Shown here: positions 41,209 through 52,904 of the stretch, in pieces | How positions within the stretch are numbered: position 1 is the stretch's first letter | Layout of the letters: each line of letters begins with the position of its first letter | DNA from: Pollenia angustigena | Taxonomy: Eukaryota; Arthropoda; Insecta; Diptera; Polleniidae | Assembly: GCA_930367215.1 (NCBI GenBank) | Contig: OV884058.1 | Coordinates: 169,180,478 to 169,244,477 of the forward strand | Length of the DNA: 64,000 bases | Direction: 5' to 3' | Made by a program: the position numbers and the translations under genes | The notes under the pieces: generated by a model | What the model saw: the letters and a program-made list of their open reading frames with translations, nothing else | The model's database searches: none | What the model was told of the DNA's origin: nothing

Positions 41209-41669
41209 TTAAATGTTTGATTGCCAACACCTTTTTTTTGTTTCACGTACTTTTTATATGTATGTGTTTAGTTACTTGTTTCTTTTCATATCTTCTCATA
41301 TCAGTCTTTAAGCAGAATTAACCGAAACAATTAGAAGTGTTAAAATTTAAAAAAACTCCAATGGCATAATGGAGTATTTTAAAGGTTTAGAAAAATCCTG
41401 GAAAAGGACTGAGAAATTAGAAATTCATCTATGATAAGTGAAACAATTTTTTCCAAGTCAAGTTTTGTCAAAACTAATGAAAAGAATCGCTTTAATCCTA
41501 AAAATTTAAACCAAATTACTTTTCAAAAACATTATTTTATAAGATCTCCTTTAACTATTGAAATAACTAAAAATTATCTCAGTTAATTTTTTTATAAATA
41601 ACTCGACCAAATGATTCACAAGGTAGTCATAAAGTCTTATGTCTTAAAATAATTACAAGAAATATATAT

Positions 41670-41918
41670 CGTCGGCTTAATATGCCAACCGGCTAAATCC
41701 AGTTTTAATGTAAATTGAGATTTTGAGGCCGTGTGGTAGAGAAAGATACTCCTCATCGACCAGCATGAAGTTTTTCTTCAATTTGAGTCTTGCAGTGTGT
41801 TAAATCAACTATATTTTTGGTTTTTCTCTTAAGCTGTACATATGAAATAAAAAAGTTTTTTGTCTCTCCTGAAATATGTGCTGAAATTGAATTAGCAAGT
41901 TTGCATATTAAGCCAACG
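41670..41918 (+). mobile_element. 249-bp MITE with 4-bp TSD, copy 2
   Basis: Same family and same length as 2082-2330: begins CGTCGGCTTAATATGCC, ends GCATATTAAGCCAACG, flanked by ATAT on both sides (41666-41669, 41919-41922). Inserted inside the CGGTTAACCG element. Confidence 0.88.
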
Positions 41919-42257
41919 ATATGACTGTTGTGGGCTACCGCTTATAATTTAGATTTCTGCTGTACAGTTATGACGAAACAATGAACACAGCAGTAACAGT
42001 TTTATTTTGTTTGAAACACAACAATATTTATTTTAAACAATTGTTTGCTCGTTTTGGTTCAAGAATTGTTATAAACAATAAATAATTAAGGCATTTTTAT
42101 ATATTGAAATTACTTATTTTATAAAAAAACTTTATTAATCGGTTAACCGATCGAAATTAACCGATTATTAACCGATTAAACCAAAACCTCGGTTAATTAA
42201 TCGAGCGATTAACCGATTAAAGCAAAAGGTCGATTAAATGAATACCCTACTCATTAC

Positions 42258-43150
42258 ATAATTTTTCCACTTGCATAGAAACAATCGATTACTATACATA
42301 TACATTTATAAAAAATAATTCATTTTTATATGTAAAACTTAATATTTTTCTAAAGTTACAAAAATTTAATCGATCTCAAACTCTGTATTTGTATTAATAC
42401 ATGTCAAAAACTCAAGTAATATGACAAAGTGTGATAGTGTGAATGCAATGTGTCACGAAAATGACAAGTATTATGAAAAATGTTTGACATCCCATACGAT
42501 TTTATCGTTTTTTGAAAAATATCTAAACAATAATACTTTTCATTGGATCAGGGTTGCATTTTATTTCATGTGTAAGTGTTTATACTTTGTGTGATGGTGT
42601 GAACACAAACTGTCATGTTACATTAGATTTTTTGACAGTCGCATCAAAACTCATTAGATTTCTATCTCACAAAGTATTATGGAATACGAAAGACTTGTGA
42701 GATAGTGTAATCTAGGCTTTACTTAATGGCCTATCAAAAGTTACTTTATACATTTTCATTAACTGTCTACATGTAGAGTTATTCATGTTTAAAGTTGGAA
42801 TCAATATAATGTTCACTTATTATAGTGCACTGAGTGCAACAATTTTGAACTTATCGAGCGCCAACACCCGTTCCAAAGGAAAATTTAGTGCGATTAAATT
42901 CATAACTATTAAAAATTTGTGTATGGCCGGAATCGATTAAGTGCGTGTAGAAGTTTCCATATAAAACTAGATGACATAAGATCTTTAAATTCATTTCATA
43001 ACCACTGACATTCCTATACGATGATTTGTGTTTATTGGATAATCAAAATATTTAAATACCTCAGCATTATAAGTCTTATATGTAAGAAAACTGTAATTCT
43101 TTGCATGCGATCGTTCCTGTTTTCGCACCACGAAGTTCTTGCGAAGATTG
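42258..43150. other. no recognisable gene
   Basis: AT-rich DNA with nothing assignable. Confidence 0.4.
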
Positions 43151-43158
43151 TGCGAAAT

Positions 43159-44706
43159 CAGGGCTGTGGATTCGTCAAAAAATAGTTGTAACCTTGACTC
43201 TGAATCCGACCGCTAAAATTTTTTTAAGTGCGACTACGACTTCAACTTACACTCCTACACCCAGAGAAAAAACATGTTTTAATATGGTCACCTCCAACCA
43301 AACTATTTTTAAAGAAAATTTTAAACATATTATGTTTATTACAGCCATATTATTGTCAGCGATAACCATATTATAAAATTAGGCCTCCATCAAAAAGTCC
43401 TAATCATATAATTGTTGCCTCCAAACATGTTATGATCAATAATAACTAAAATGTGTCAAACACTTACAATAGCATGGTTGGCTTTCAACCATCGTATGTT
43501 GCTCTTGGAGTAGAGGAAAATACTATTGAAAATAAAAAAATTATTATTGTCATATTTAACCAGTGTTGCCATTAGGATACGAAAGATACATTTTTCGTAT
43601 CTTTTGGTGGCTTCACGTACCATGTATAATCCTGACATTTTTCGTATCTTTTGAATCTGTATGCAAAATGTACTGAAATGTATTAAGACTGATCATCGTT
43701 ATCGACTCAATACTTATACAATAGCATCTTTCATAATGGTGAAAGAAAACATTAGAGAAGTTTTAACATACGATTCGTCAAATCGAGGATTACAAGTAGT
43801 GCAAAGTTGTTGGGAGAAAATATGAACATCTTTTATTTTCAGGAAATTTATATGAATTTTTGATATAATCGCCTTGGTATAAACGCCTTAACTCGTTTAT
43901 TCATTTGTACAAAAATGAATTTGTTTCGATAACATCCAAAGATTGTTACATATAATTAATTTTAATGTTTGCTTATTGTATTTTTAAAAATTACATAAAT
44001 AATATTTATGACTTAAATAAATACAAACATGAATTTATATGATATCATTTTCTTTACAGTATTCATTTAATATGAAATAAAAATGTATGTTAAACGTTAA
44101 AAATGGACTTAAATTTTTTTTTCAAAATGTTTTTTTTTGGGAAAGAGTGTGTCTTTTTGGATACCAAAATGTATCTTTCTCGAAATTTCACTGGCAACAC
44201 TGCATTTAACCATACTATTTTTGGAGGCAACCATAATATGGTTGTGGGTTCTTGATGGAGGGCTAATTAAACCATCATATAGTTGTTGCTGACAATTATA
44301 TGGTTATATTAACCATACTATGTTTAAAATTTTCTTTAAAACTAGTTTGGTTGGAGATTACCATATTTAAACATGTCTTTTCTCTACGTGTACTCTTACA
44401 TTTGATGCTAAATGTATATGAGACTGGTTCTTATTTGACTTTAAACTCTTAATTTTAAAGCAGTACTTTTTTGATAGTTAAATATAGCAAGAATATTATT
44501 CTGTAAAATTCTCAAATCGATATTTTAAATATTGCATCGCCAATTTCTAAAAATGTTTATTTTGTAAAATATTAGAAAATTGTTTAGGACGAAAAATTTT
44601 AAAGTCGGAGTAGCAAGTTTTTGCTAGTACTTCGACTCCTGCTCCGACTCTGGTTCTGGTACTAAAACTTAAACTCCAACTCTTCAACTCCGACTCCACA
44701 GCCGTG
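43159..44706. mobile_element. hAT-type element with perfect 8-bp TSD, carrying a nested element
   Basis: Ends CAGGGCTGTGGATTCG and CCGACTCCACAGCCGTG; TGCGAAAT duplicated at 43151-43158 and 44707-44714. Flanking words such as GACTCCGAC/GACTCTGAATCC belong to its termini. Most of its 1548 bp is the inserted ACCATA-type element (43259-44388). Confidence 0.9.
43259..44388. mobile_element. long inverted-repeat element with ACCATAATATGGT words, copy 1
   Basis: The left end ACACCCAGAGAAAAAACATG and the complement of the right end, ACACGTAGAGAAAAGACATG, match. Arms continue with AATATGGTCACCTCCAACCA and its mirror. Flanks ACTCCTAC and ACTCTTAC agree at 7 of 8 positions (overlapping the ends by 2 bp). 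The interior (43560-44210) contains a separate region with CGTATCTTTTG words. Non-coding. Confidence 0.75.
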
Positions 44707-44831
44707 TGCGAAATGTTGAAGCAAAGTGCAAAATAACTGTCTTTAATAAAACAATTAAAAAATTTATGTTTTTTAAGAAATATTTTTGTAAATTGCATTT
44801 AAATTATTGTATTTTTGTAAATTAAGTTAAA

Positions 44832-45092
44832 TATATCGAGCCGTTACCGCAAAAAAGGCTTAAGCGAAAAAAGCAAAATTTTACAGAAGAAGGTATTTTA
44901 ATTTTTATTTCTTAAAAATATTGTATGAAGGTTGTCGCTTAAGATAAAATTGTTTACGCTATAAAATCATGACAGTACCTTTTTAGGGAATTTTAGTAGC
45001 TGATGCAAGTGTTGCTAATATATTCATTTAATAAAAACAAGGAAAATAATGTCGCTTAAGATATTTTTGCGGTAATGACTCAATATATTTAG
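44832..45092. mobile_element. MITE with TTAAGCGAC subterminal words
   Basis: The ends AAATATATCGAGCCGTTACC and the complement of the right end, AAATATATTGAGTCATTACC, are followed inside by CGCAAAAA and CTTAAGCGA. GTCGCTTAAG recurs at about 44934 and 45051. It shares the TAAGCGAC motif with the transposon at 5321-6351, so it may be a non-autonomous relative. Confidence 0.7.
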
Positions 45093-45219
45093 TATTCTTA
45101 GGCCAGTTTTCACGACTTACCTTTAAAGATCGAAATAGTTAATGGTACCTTTAGCACTAGTGAGGAATAAAGTTACCTTCAACTATTTTTCGTTTTCACA
45201 ACTTCTGTATAAAATAAAC

Positions 45220-47610
45220 TTTTTTTTTTTTTTTTTTTTTTAATTTATTTTTATTATTGAATCTTTCTTATCGAAATTTACAATATGTATTCAAATCTTA
45301 ATTCTACTTGTTGTTTATTAGTTGTTACCAGTGTAACCACTAACTGCTGTATTCAAATTTTAAAAATGTCTTCTAGTAAGGCTCAAAGTATCGGTTCTTT
45401 TTAGCCTCTGGTGACCTTCGAACTGAAGCAAACCCCTAGCGAGGTAGTTAGGGTGGACCATTAGTTTATCGATGTAGCTTATTGAATATTTTTTAATTTC
45501 CTCCTGGATAGTGGGGACGTTGAGATCTCTGTGGATAATTTCATTACGTATATACCATGGGGCGCAGACAATTTGTCGTAATATTCTAGACTGTCTTCTT
45601 TGAAGCTTTTGGATGTTAGATGCGCATGCAGTACCCCATAATTGGATGCCATATGTCCACATTGGTTTTATGATGGACTTGTATAGCAGAATTTTGTTGT
45701 CTAAAGACAAGTTTGAGTTTCCACCGAGAAGCCAATGTAGTTGAGCTGCTTTAAGTTTCATAGCCGTTATTTTCGCTTCGATATGACGAGACCAGGTCAA
45801 GCGTCTATCTATATGAATTCCCAAGTACTTTACATGGTTTTGGGCACGTTTGTCTTCTGAGCGTGAAAGTTAAGTGAGCACATTTAGCCGGGTTAACCTT
45901 TATTCTCCATTTTTCTAGCCATGCCTCTAGTTCATTGATGTGGGACTGCAGATTTTGCGATGCGACTTTTGGGTCATGGTTAACGCTAATAAATGCTGTG
46001 TCGTCTGCAAATGTAGAGGTATGCGTGCTCAGGTTTGTTGGCATATCCGCTGTGTATATTATATATAGAAGCGGTCCTAATATGCTGCCTTGGGGAACAC
46101 CAGCAGTAATTTTCTTGAGAGGGGAGTATTTATCTTGCGACCTTACTATGAATGTTCTGCCTGTTAGATAGCTCTCCAGAAGCTTGTGAGTGTTTTGAGG
46201 AAGCATTCGTTTTATTTTGATGAGTAGCCCATCATGCCAAACTTTGTCAAAAGCTTGGGAAATGTCTATAAACAGTGCTGAGCAGTAGTGCTTTTTCTCA
46301 AACGCCGATCTAATAAGGGTGACAATTCTATGCAATTGTTCTATTGCACCATGTTTCGCTCTGAATCCGAACTGGTGGTCCGGGATGATGTCGTGTTCAT
46401 TTAGATGAGGAGTTATACTTAAAACGAATATTTTTCGAAAAGCTTCGATAGGATTGACAATAAGCTTATCGGTCTGTACGACGCAACCTGGCTAGCATCT
46501 TTTCCTGGCTTGGGAATCATAACAATTATAGACCTCTTCCATGAGGATGGGAAGTATCCGACTCTTAATATAGCGTTAAAAATGAGCAGCAAGATTCTGG
46601 AAGCAGGCGATGGTAGGTTTCTTATCATTGACCCTGTGATGCGGTCAGGTCCGGGAGATTTTCTAATATTCACTTTTTCTATTGCAGATTTTACTTGAGT
46701 TATGTTAAATTTTAATGGATGGTTTACCTTATCAGGAATGATTGGACGACAGGAACAAGTATGTGCATCATGTGGCGTGAAAACTTTCTCAAGGTGGCCC
46801 GCGAAAGCGTTTAATTTTTCATGTGTGTTTTTGGCCCAAGTGCGGTTTTCCAGTCTTAATGGAGATTCTTGGGTTATAGGGCATTTCATATGCCGTACAG
46901 CCTTCCATAAGCTATAATTGGTGTTTTTTGTGGCGTCTAGGCTGTTTAGATAGCCTTCTATTGCGGACTCGTGGTTCTGTCTCAATTTGTTGCGAAGTGT
47001 GGTCAGGCATAATTGTAGTTGGGCCTTAGTAGTTGGGGAACGACTGTTTTGCCATTGTCTTCTTAACTTCCTTTTTTCTCTGATAAGGGCCTCTATATCC
47101 GTCGATGTATTGTAAGGGGCACGTTTAATTGTCCGCTTGATTGGGGTTGCATTTCTTGCTGCAGTATCCAAGACTTCTGTAAATCGGTCGACAGCTATTT
47201 GGATGTCAGATGAATTTTTTAGGGGAATGCTCTGCGATAGGTGAGAGCTCACATACATTTTATACTTTAACCAATTTGTGTTTCTGTTTGGATAGGAAAT
47301 AAGGTTTGCAGCTGCAGCGTCAGAGTTACCTTTTAAAATGAGGATTGAAGGTGAATGATCAGACGAAAGATCATAGGAGGAACCAACTAGTACTTGATCG
47401 CGCTTGATGTTTTTAATTACAGAAAAGTCAATAAGGTCTGGTAGCTTATTGAAGTCGGTTGGCCAATAGGTAGGCTTACCACTCGATACCACATCAAAAT
47501 TATTTGCAGTTACGGTATTGTATAGCTGATTACCTCTAGGACTAATAAGTCTGGAGCCCCAATATGTATGTTTAGCGTTGTAGTCGCCAGCAGCAATGAA
47601 TTTCTGGCCC
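45220..47610 (-). mobile_element. Jockey-clade non-LTR copy, 5' truncated, with TSD
   Basis: The plus-strand T22 run at 45220-45241 is the poly(A) tail of a minus-strand copy. AAATAAAC lies just outside the tail (45212-45219) and again at the upstream edge (47611-47618), giving a target duplication. The copy stops inside the endonuclease domain, so it lacks ORF1 and the ORF2 N-terminus, the usual result of incomplete reverse transcription. Confidence 0.92.
45360..47610 (-). pseudogene. Jockey-like ORF2 (endonuclease C-part and RT), two frameshifts
   Basis: Starts within the AP-endonuclease: KFIAAGDYNAKHTYWGSRL and SSDHSPSILIL. The RT follows with KSPGPDRITGSMI, MIPKPGKDASQVASYRPISL, DISQAFDKVWH, AGVPQGSILGPLLYIIY, the catalytic FADDTAF, and KYLGIHIDRRLTW. 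The thumb and tail end LSLTRRHF and a TAA at 45360-45362. A frame change occurs near 46434 (after KLFEK) and back near 45830 (after CPK). No in-frame nonsense otherwise, so the copy is moderately young. The protein nicks target DNA and primes reverse transcription there. Confidence 0.93.
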
Positions 47611-48048
47611 AAATAAACTTAACATTTTTAAAAATGTGGCAATACTTAAGTAAATACCGATTATTTTGGCCAAAATAAAAATACGAACTGGCAACTACGT
47701 ACTTTCTTTTACTTTTCTCATTTGAAATTTTTGTGTGCACAAATATTAAGGAAGTACCGCATACACGCAAATTTAACATTTTGTAAATTTTATTTGTCAA
47801 GGTACGAGTTTGTTATTAATTTACAAAATATACGTATATTTGGAGTTGCCATATATAAAAAATATGTGAATATAATATGGCAATCTCAAATCTTAAACTA
47901 AGGACAAAAGTTAAAGGTAAAACGTTCCTCTATTTACCCTATCCTTCACTTTTAGATTAATGGGAACTTGTGGTAATTAAAAATTAATTATCTGTTCGAT
48001 AACTTCCTACATTTAGCTATCGTTAAGTCGTGAAAACGGGCCTAAAGG

Positions 48049-48501
48049 TGTTATGATACTTGCTATTTTTTGTATTGGATTTTTTTAGGATTGACTGAAT
48101 GAAACAACAAATGCGAGAAAGAACAAGAAATTCAATTTGTTAAAATGTAAACAAAACAAACAATACTGCCCACGTTTTTTCCCCACAAAAAAACCGCCAT
48201 AAAAGCTAAAAATCGCAACAAAAAAAAAGTTAAAACCCGTTTCTTTCGATCAAAAACTAAAAAAATTGGCAACAGTGCTAACAATTAATCTGGAAATGTC
48301 AATTTTAAGTTAAAAAGTTTTATATTTTTTTTTTTTGACAGTCTTAGATTATTTATCAATAAAACATGTATATTTGTTTGACATTTCAAGATTTTTTATG
48401 ATATAATCATACTCTTTACACTTAGTCAGTTTTCCTATGCAAATATATTTGCATTGTTCTCCAATATAGAAAAAATACAAAAAATAGCAAGTATCATAAC
48501 A
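48049..48501. mobile_element. MITE, TIR TGTTATGATACTTGCTATTT
   Basis: The left end TGTTATGATACTTGCTATTT (with TTTGTATT after) and its exact complement at 48474-48501 bracket 453 bp of AT-rich non-coding DNA. Abuts the previous TIR element. Target duplication uncertain. Confidence 0.75.
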
Positions 48502-49893
48502 GCTTAAGAAAATAATGTTGATTATTATTATTTTATTTAAAATGCCAGTTTTTCAAAGAAAGGCTTGGAATTGGAATAAATGACCACCATGTTTTAGCAA
48601 TCGAAATCACTTGAAATTATAATCGATGAAGATTTTCCATTTGTAAAATTTTTTGTAAAAATAAACGTAACTCTTTTTGATTTTAAAAGTAGTTTGGGTA
48701 AAAGAAAGTGGTCATCAAAGTATGAGGTATAAAAGGAAATATGTTTATGAACTTTGAATACGGGGACAAAATTTGTTCGATTTCAATTTCACGTGATTTC
48801 GATTTCCAGAACATGCTCGTAAAAGGAATTTTATATTTGTTCAATAAAAGCCACTTCGCATTCCAAATTTTCATTCATTTTAATAGAATTGGTTTAGATA
48901 TCAATAACATATTTCTTTGCCATTTGTCTGTCGCCATGTAGTTTCACAGATAAAAGCATGCAGTACAGGGTCAAGTGACTCTCCTAAACTTTTCGTTTAT
49001 TTCTTGCAGCTAAAACTAGCAAACCCTAAATGGGGGTTTGTTAGTTTAAAGAATAACTTCGAAAAATTCCACACTTGAAATTTTTTTTGTGTTGCACTGT
49101 GTATGTTAACTAGTAATTGATTTTGATTTATCTAGGCTTTTGAATTCGCAACAGTCAAAGAAATTTTTTACTTATTTCTTATAAAAAAATGTTTCAAAAA
49201 AATCAACTCTCGCAAGCCCCTAAGCGTCCTTTAAAAATTCTTAGAAATCTTATAAAACTTTTGTAAACTCCCAACTATAAAAAACTACTTATTATTTTGC
49301 TTTGCTTTTTCTTAAACGATTTGTTGTACTATTTTCGTGTTCTTATTATGACGGTTCTTAATATCCTTTAATACCCTCAGCTTAAATACATTTGTTAAGG
49401 TATAAAGGTTAGTTGCAAAAAAGGGTTTATAATACTAAATCCTTTAAATATTTTAACACGAAATAAAATTAAGTAAAATTGTTGAAAATAACTGCTTGTT
49501 TTTAGAAAATGAAAACAAGGGAGTGAGTGAGAAATTATGTTGAAAACAAAAACAAATTTTCGTTTTTATTGGTTTTTTTCTTTTCTTCTCTCTTTTACCA
49601 GAGGAATTTCGTATAGAACTGGAAAATCATGCAAATCCACAAAATGCAACAATGCTGTTAACTTTTTCTACACAAATGGACAAGAAAGTTCCAAACAAAA
49701 CAAGCCATAAATGATTTAAAACTTACCACAACTTTTGATTTTATTCGCAATATTAATATGTAAAAATGTATGACTCTATTTTTTTTCTTAATTCTAATAA
49801 TTTTTGAATCGGAATCGATAATTACTTAAAGGTAACTTCGGAGTCTCGGTTCTTTAGTTTATTCAATTAACTCAACCGTTTTGAGTTACGCGA
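48502..49893. other. no recognisable gene
   Basis: AT-rich intergenic DNA with short chance frames. Nothing else seen. Confidence 0.4.
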
Positions 49894-50095
49894 ATATATC
49901 GGACTTATTCCTCTTAAGAGAGTCAACTCGAAATTTGCAAGAAATTGATGAACAGTGGTCATATCAATCTATGCCAAAAAAAATACAGTCGTTTCCCCTT
50001 TTGTAGTATAAGACTACATAAAAAAAGAAAACAGTTTGTTGTCTCTACTGCAAATTTATAAATTTTGAGTTGACACACTTAAGAGGAACCAGTGC
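49894..50095. repeat. imperfect inverted repeat, about 200 bp
   Basis: TTCCTCTTAAGAGAGTCAAC (about 49908) and GTTGACACACTTAAGAGGAA (about 50070) are arms that continue with AAATTT words. Probably a small MITE. Confidence 0.55.
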
Positions 50096-50349
50096 GATAT
50101 GACGTGCAACCTGCTCCATTGTCGAAATAACTGCATTTGGATTTAACGCACTCGAGTTAGGTTTATCCTAGTCTAATTCTTAAGGTAACGGCATACCAAT
50201 GCCGGACAAAAACTCTCTTTATGACGGTTTCCGTTCTCATATGTTTTTAACGCTATTCTAATCGTATACGTTTTCCAGTATATCATCTCCTCAAGCGAAT
50301 GTTTCCGAAATCATTTAAAATATTTCGTGCTGGTGGACTTAGGTAAGAC

Positions 50350-50577
50350 TTAAGCCTTTTTAAATATTTTTATTGAATGCCTTGTGATCATAGTTTTTGC
50401 TAATGGTAAATTGAGTTCTTTGTGAATGTTCGATTTGTTTTCATACCAGGGAGTGGATGTGATGATACGAAAATTTTTGTTTTGCCACCTTAAGAGTTTC
50501 TTTAGGTTGGAGGCCGAGGCAGTGCCCCGTACTGGAAGCATATTGGCTTTAGAAAAGAGTTGTAAATAGGAGTTCAC
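50350..50577 (-). pseudogene. decayed Jockey ORF2 C-terminal fragment
   Basis: Reads RGTASASNLKKLLRWQNKNF, RIITSTPWYENKSNIHKELN and LPLAKTMITRHSIK. This lines up with the GTACASNIQKLQRRQSRIL, APWYIRNEIIHRDLN part of the Jockey copy at 45360-47610. More diverged, so an older insertion. Confidence 0.75.
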
Positions 50578-51065
50578 AATTTAGACTTAGAGCTTAAGAG
50601 GCTTTCCCTCCTGAAAGGTAGTATTGAATTCGCAAAATAGCATTAACATACTTGAAGGAATATTTGCATTCCTATGCCGAATAGCTCCATTGCAATTTTA
50701 AATCTTATTTTATAAATATGAGGTGCTTTCTTGGTACTGAATTCAGCAATAGTATTCTCAGATTTGAAAAATTTTGTTTTGCCACCTTAAGAGTTTCTTT
50801 AGGTTGGCGGCCGAGGCAGTGCCCCTAACTGAAAGCATATTGACTTTAAGAAAGAGTTGTAAATAGAAGTTCACAATTTAGACTTAAAACTTTAGAGGAT
50901 TTCCCTCCTGAAAGATATTATTTAATTCGAAAAATAGCATTACATACTAGAAGGAATATTTGTATTCCTATGCCGACTAGTTCCATTGTAATTTTATATC
51001 TTATTTTATAAATATCAGGTGCTTTCTTGGTGCTGAATTCAGCAATAGCCTTCTCAATTTCCCTT
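50476..51065. repeat. tandem duplication, offset 296 bp
   Basis: TTTTGTTTTGCCACCTTAAG at 50476 recurs at 50772, and the following 280 bp match (for example GGAGGCCGAGGCAGTGCCCC against GGCGGCCGAGGCAGTGCCCC, GTGCTTTCTTGGT). The duplication includes part of the Jockey fragment. Confidence 0.88.
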
Positions 51066-51086
51066 AACTTAAATCTAATGGGTATA

Positions 51087-51493
51087 CACCCAGAGAAAAA
51101 TTTGTTTTACTATGGTCACCTCTACAAAACTATTTTTAAAGAAAATTTAAATCTAAAAATTGTTATCGACAACCATATTATAGTTAAATTAGTCCTCCAT
51201 CAAGAAGCCACAACCATTTTATGGTTTCCCCCAAACATGTTATAGTGAAAAATAACTAAAATATGTTTAACACTGATAATACTATTGTTAATTTAAAAAG
51301 AAATTATTGTCATATTTAACCAAAACATTTTTAGAGGCAACCATAATATGGTTTTTTTTTCAGATGGAGCACTTATTAAACTACTATAATATAGTAAACA
51401 TAATAGTTATAGAAAACATATGTTAAAAATTTTCTTTAAAAATAGTTTTGTTGGAGGTGACCATATAAAAATATGTTTTTTTATGCGTGTAGC
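51087..51493. mobile_element. ACCATA-type inverted-repeat element, copy 2
   Basis: Begins ACACCCAGAGAAAAATTTG and ends TTTTTTTATGCGTGT. The arms AAACTATTTTTAAAGAAAAT and ATTTTCTTTAAAAATAGTTT match those of copy 1 (43259-44388). About 407 bp, without the central region of copy 1. Confidence 0.8.
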
Positions 51494-51980
51494 TGTTTCG
51501 CTAATTACAGGTGGCAACTGAATTTGTATATCGTTTGGTTAATAAAGGGTTAATACATTGTTCAAATGCCTAACAAACAGGTTTCCTTTTTCAACATTAT
51601 TTCTTCCCCAACTTCCATTCGCGCTTTCCAAATAATTAGTAGTCAGATTATGGAGTTTCAGATGTTACATTGGACGAGGCGGATATAAAAAGGAACTCGA
51701 AATAAAAACACCCAATATTTAGTTATTTATCTACTTGCACAAGACTATCAGTAATATTGTCAGTATATTATATATCGTGCATTTGCTGTAACGTCGTCAT
51801 AACTTCAAAAATGAAGTGTTGAAGTTAGTGATGCAGAATTGTTTGCTCTGTTTTTCTTTATATAGCGTTTAAAACTATAAATATATCTGTTTAACTTTAC
51901 TCGCTTGAAGATTTTCTATGTGGTTTTTAAAGGTTTTTATATAATAAAAGTCCTAATTCCGCATAACATAACAAATTTCT
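51494..51980. other. no recognisable gene
   Basis: AT-rich DNA; nothing recognisable. Confidence 0.35.
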
Positions 51981-51985
51981 ATCTT

Positions 51986-52890
51986 CAGACATTGAACCAA
52001 AGAGTGATGTAAAACAAGGATGCTAAATGTCTCCGCTCCTATTCCTAGTTGGACGACTAGGACGACATACTCAACAAGTCACACGTAGACAACCGCAGTA
52101 TATCCTGGGACATGTTCGGCAATCTTGAAGGACTATCATATGCAGATGACATCTTTTTACTGTCGACAAGAACATCGCACATGGAAATAAAACTAAACCG
52201 CTTAAGCCAAAATGCCGAAGACTATGGCCTACGTGTTAATGTTAAGAAAACGGAATATCTCGCAGCATCACAAAATCTTCCTCCTTTTAGCATCTTTAAT
52301 AAAACAAACTTATTAATTTAGTTACCTTGGAATTATGATAGCCCCCAGCGGTGGCGCATCCGAGGATATTACTTCCTGCATAATTAAGGCCAGAGGAACC
52401 TTCTCTAAACTCCAAAAAAATTCGGCTTTCAGCTGTATATAAGTCAAAACCAAAATCAGAATAAACAATTGAAATGTAAAGTTGGTTCTGCTTTACGGAT
52501 GCGACTCTTAAAGCTAACATCAGCCTCAATAAGAAAACTTTACGATCCTATGTCTACGGAAAATTGGGTGGCCTCAAATAATCTCCAACTAACAACTTCT
52601 TGCTGCAACTTAAGAAATTCTATCGACCTTGAAATTAAAAGAAGAAAATGGCAATAGATAGGCCATACCCTCAGAAAAGACGTTAAGAAAACTCGTCGTA
52701 AAGGATTGTGATGGAACCAGCAAGGATACATAAACCGCGGTCGACCGGAAACATGATGGCGACGCAACACCATTGCTGAAGTAAACAAGGCGAATAAATC
52801 CTAGAATGTATTGAAAAAACTATCCAAAATAGAATTGACTACAGATATTTCGTTGTGGCCCTACGCTTCACTCGGAGTTAAAGAAAATAT
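51986..52890 (+). pseudogene. non-LTR reverse transcriptase and tail, heavily mutated
   Basis: In shifting plus frames: VKQGC, a stop, MSPLLFLV; then GNLEGLSYADDIFLLSTRTS (catalytic YADD box at about 52140) and YGLRVNVKKTEYLAASQN. Further on come VKLVLLYGCDS-like residues, then KRRKWQ, a stop, IGHTLRKDVKKTRRKGL, WNQQGYINRGRPET and DYRYFVVALRFTRS. The IGHT-RK and GRP motifs match the tail at 40285-40660, so both come from one lineage. Several stops and frameshifts: a dead copy. Confidence 0.75.
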
Positions 52891-52904
52891 ATATAGGCAT
52901 AAAC

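Larger units (their letters stand above)
40865..42249. mobile_element. hAT-type element built of CGGTTAACCG words, perfect 8-bp TSD
   Basis: Ends TACGGTATTCATT and AATGAATACCCTA; CTCATTAC duplicated at 40857-40864 and 42250-42257. About 120 bp at each end consist of repeated CGGTTAACCGATTAA words. The 1385-bp interior is non-coding and has received two smaller elements (41116-41208 and 41670-41918). Confidence 0.9.
45099..48046. mobile_element. TIR element (GGCC-GTTTTCACGACTTA) split by a Jockey insertion
   Basis: Left TTAGGCCAGTTTTCACGACT and right AGTCGTGAAAACGGGCCTAA are inverted ends; inner words AATAGTTAATG and CATTAATCT-like arms also match. Removal of the Jockey copy (45220-47610) leaves about 550 bp. 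TTA/TAA next to GGCC ends hints at PIF/Harbinger, but the duplication is not perfect. Confidence 0.6.
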
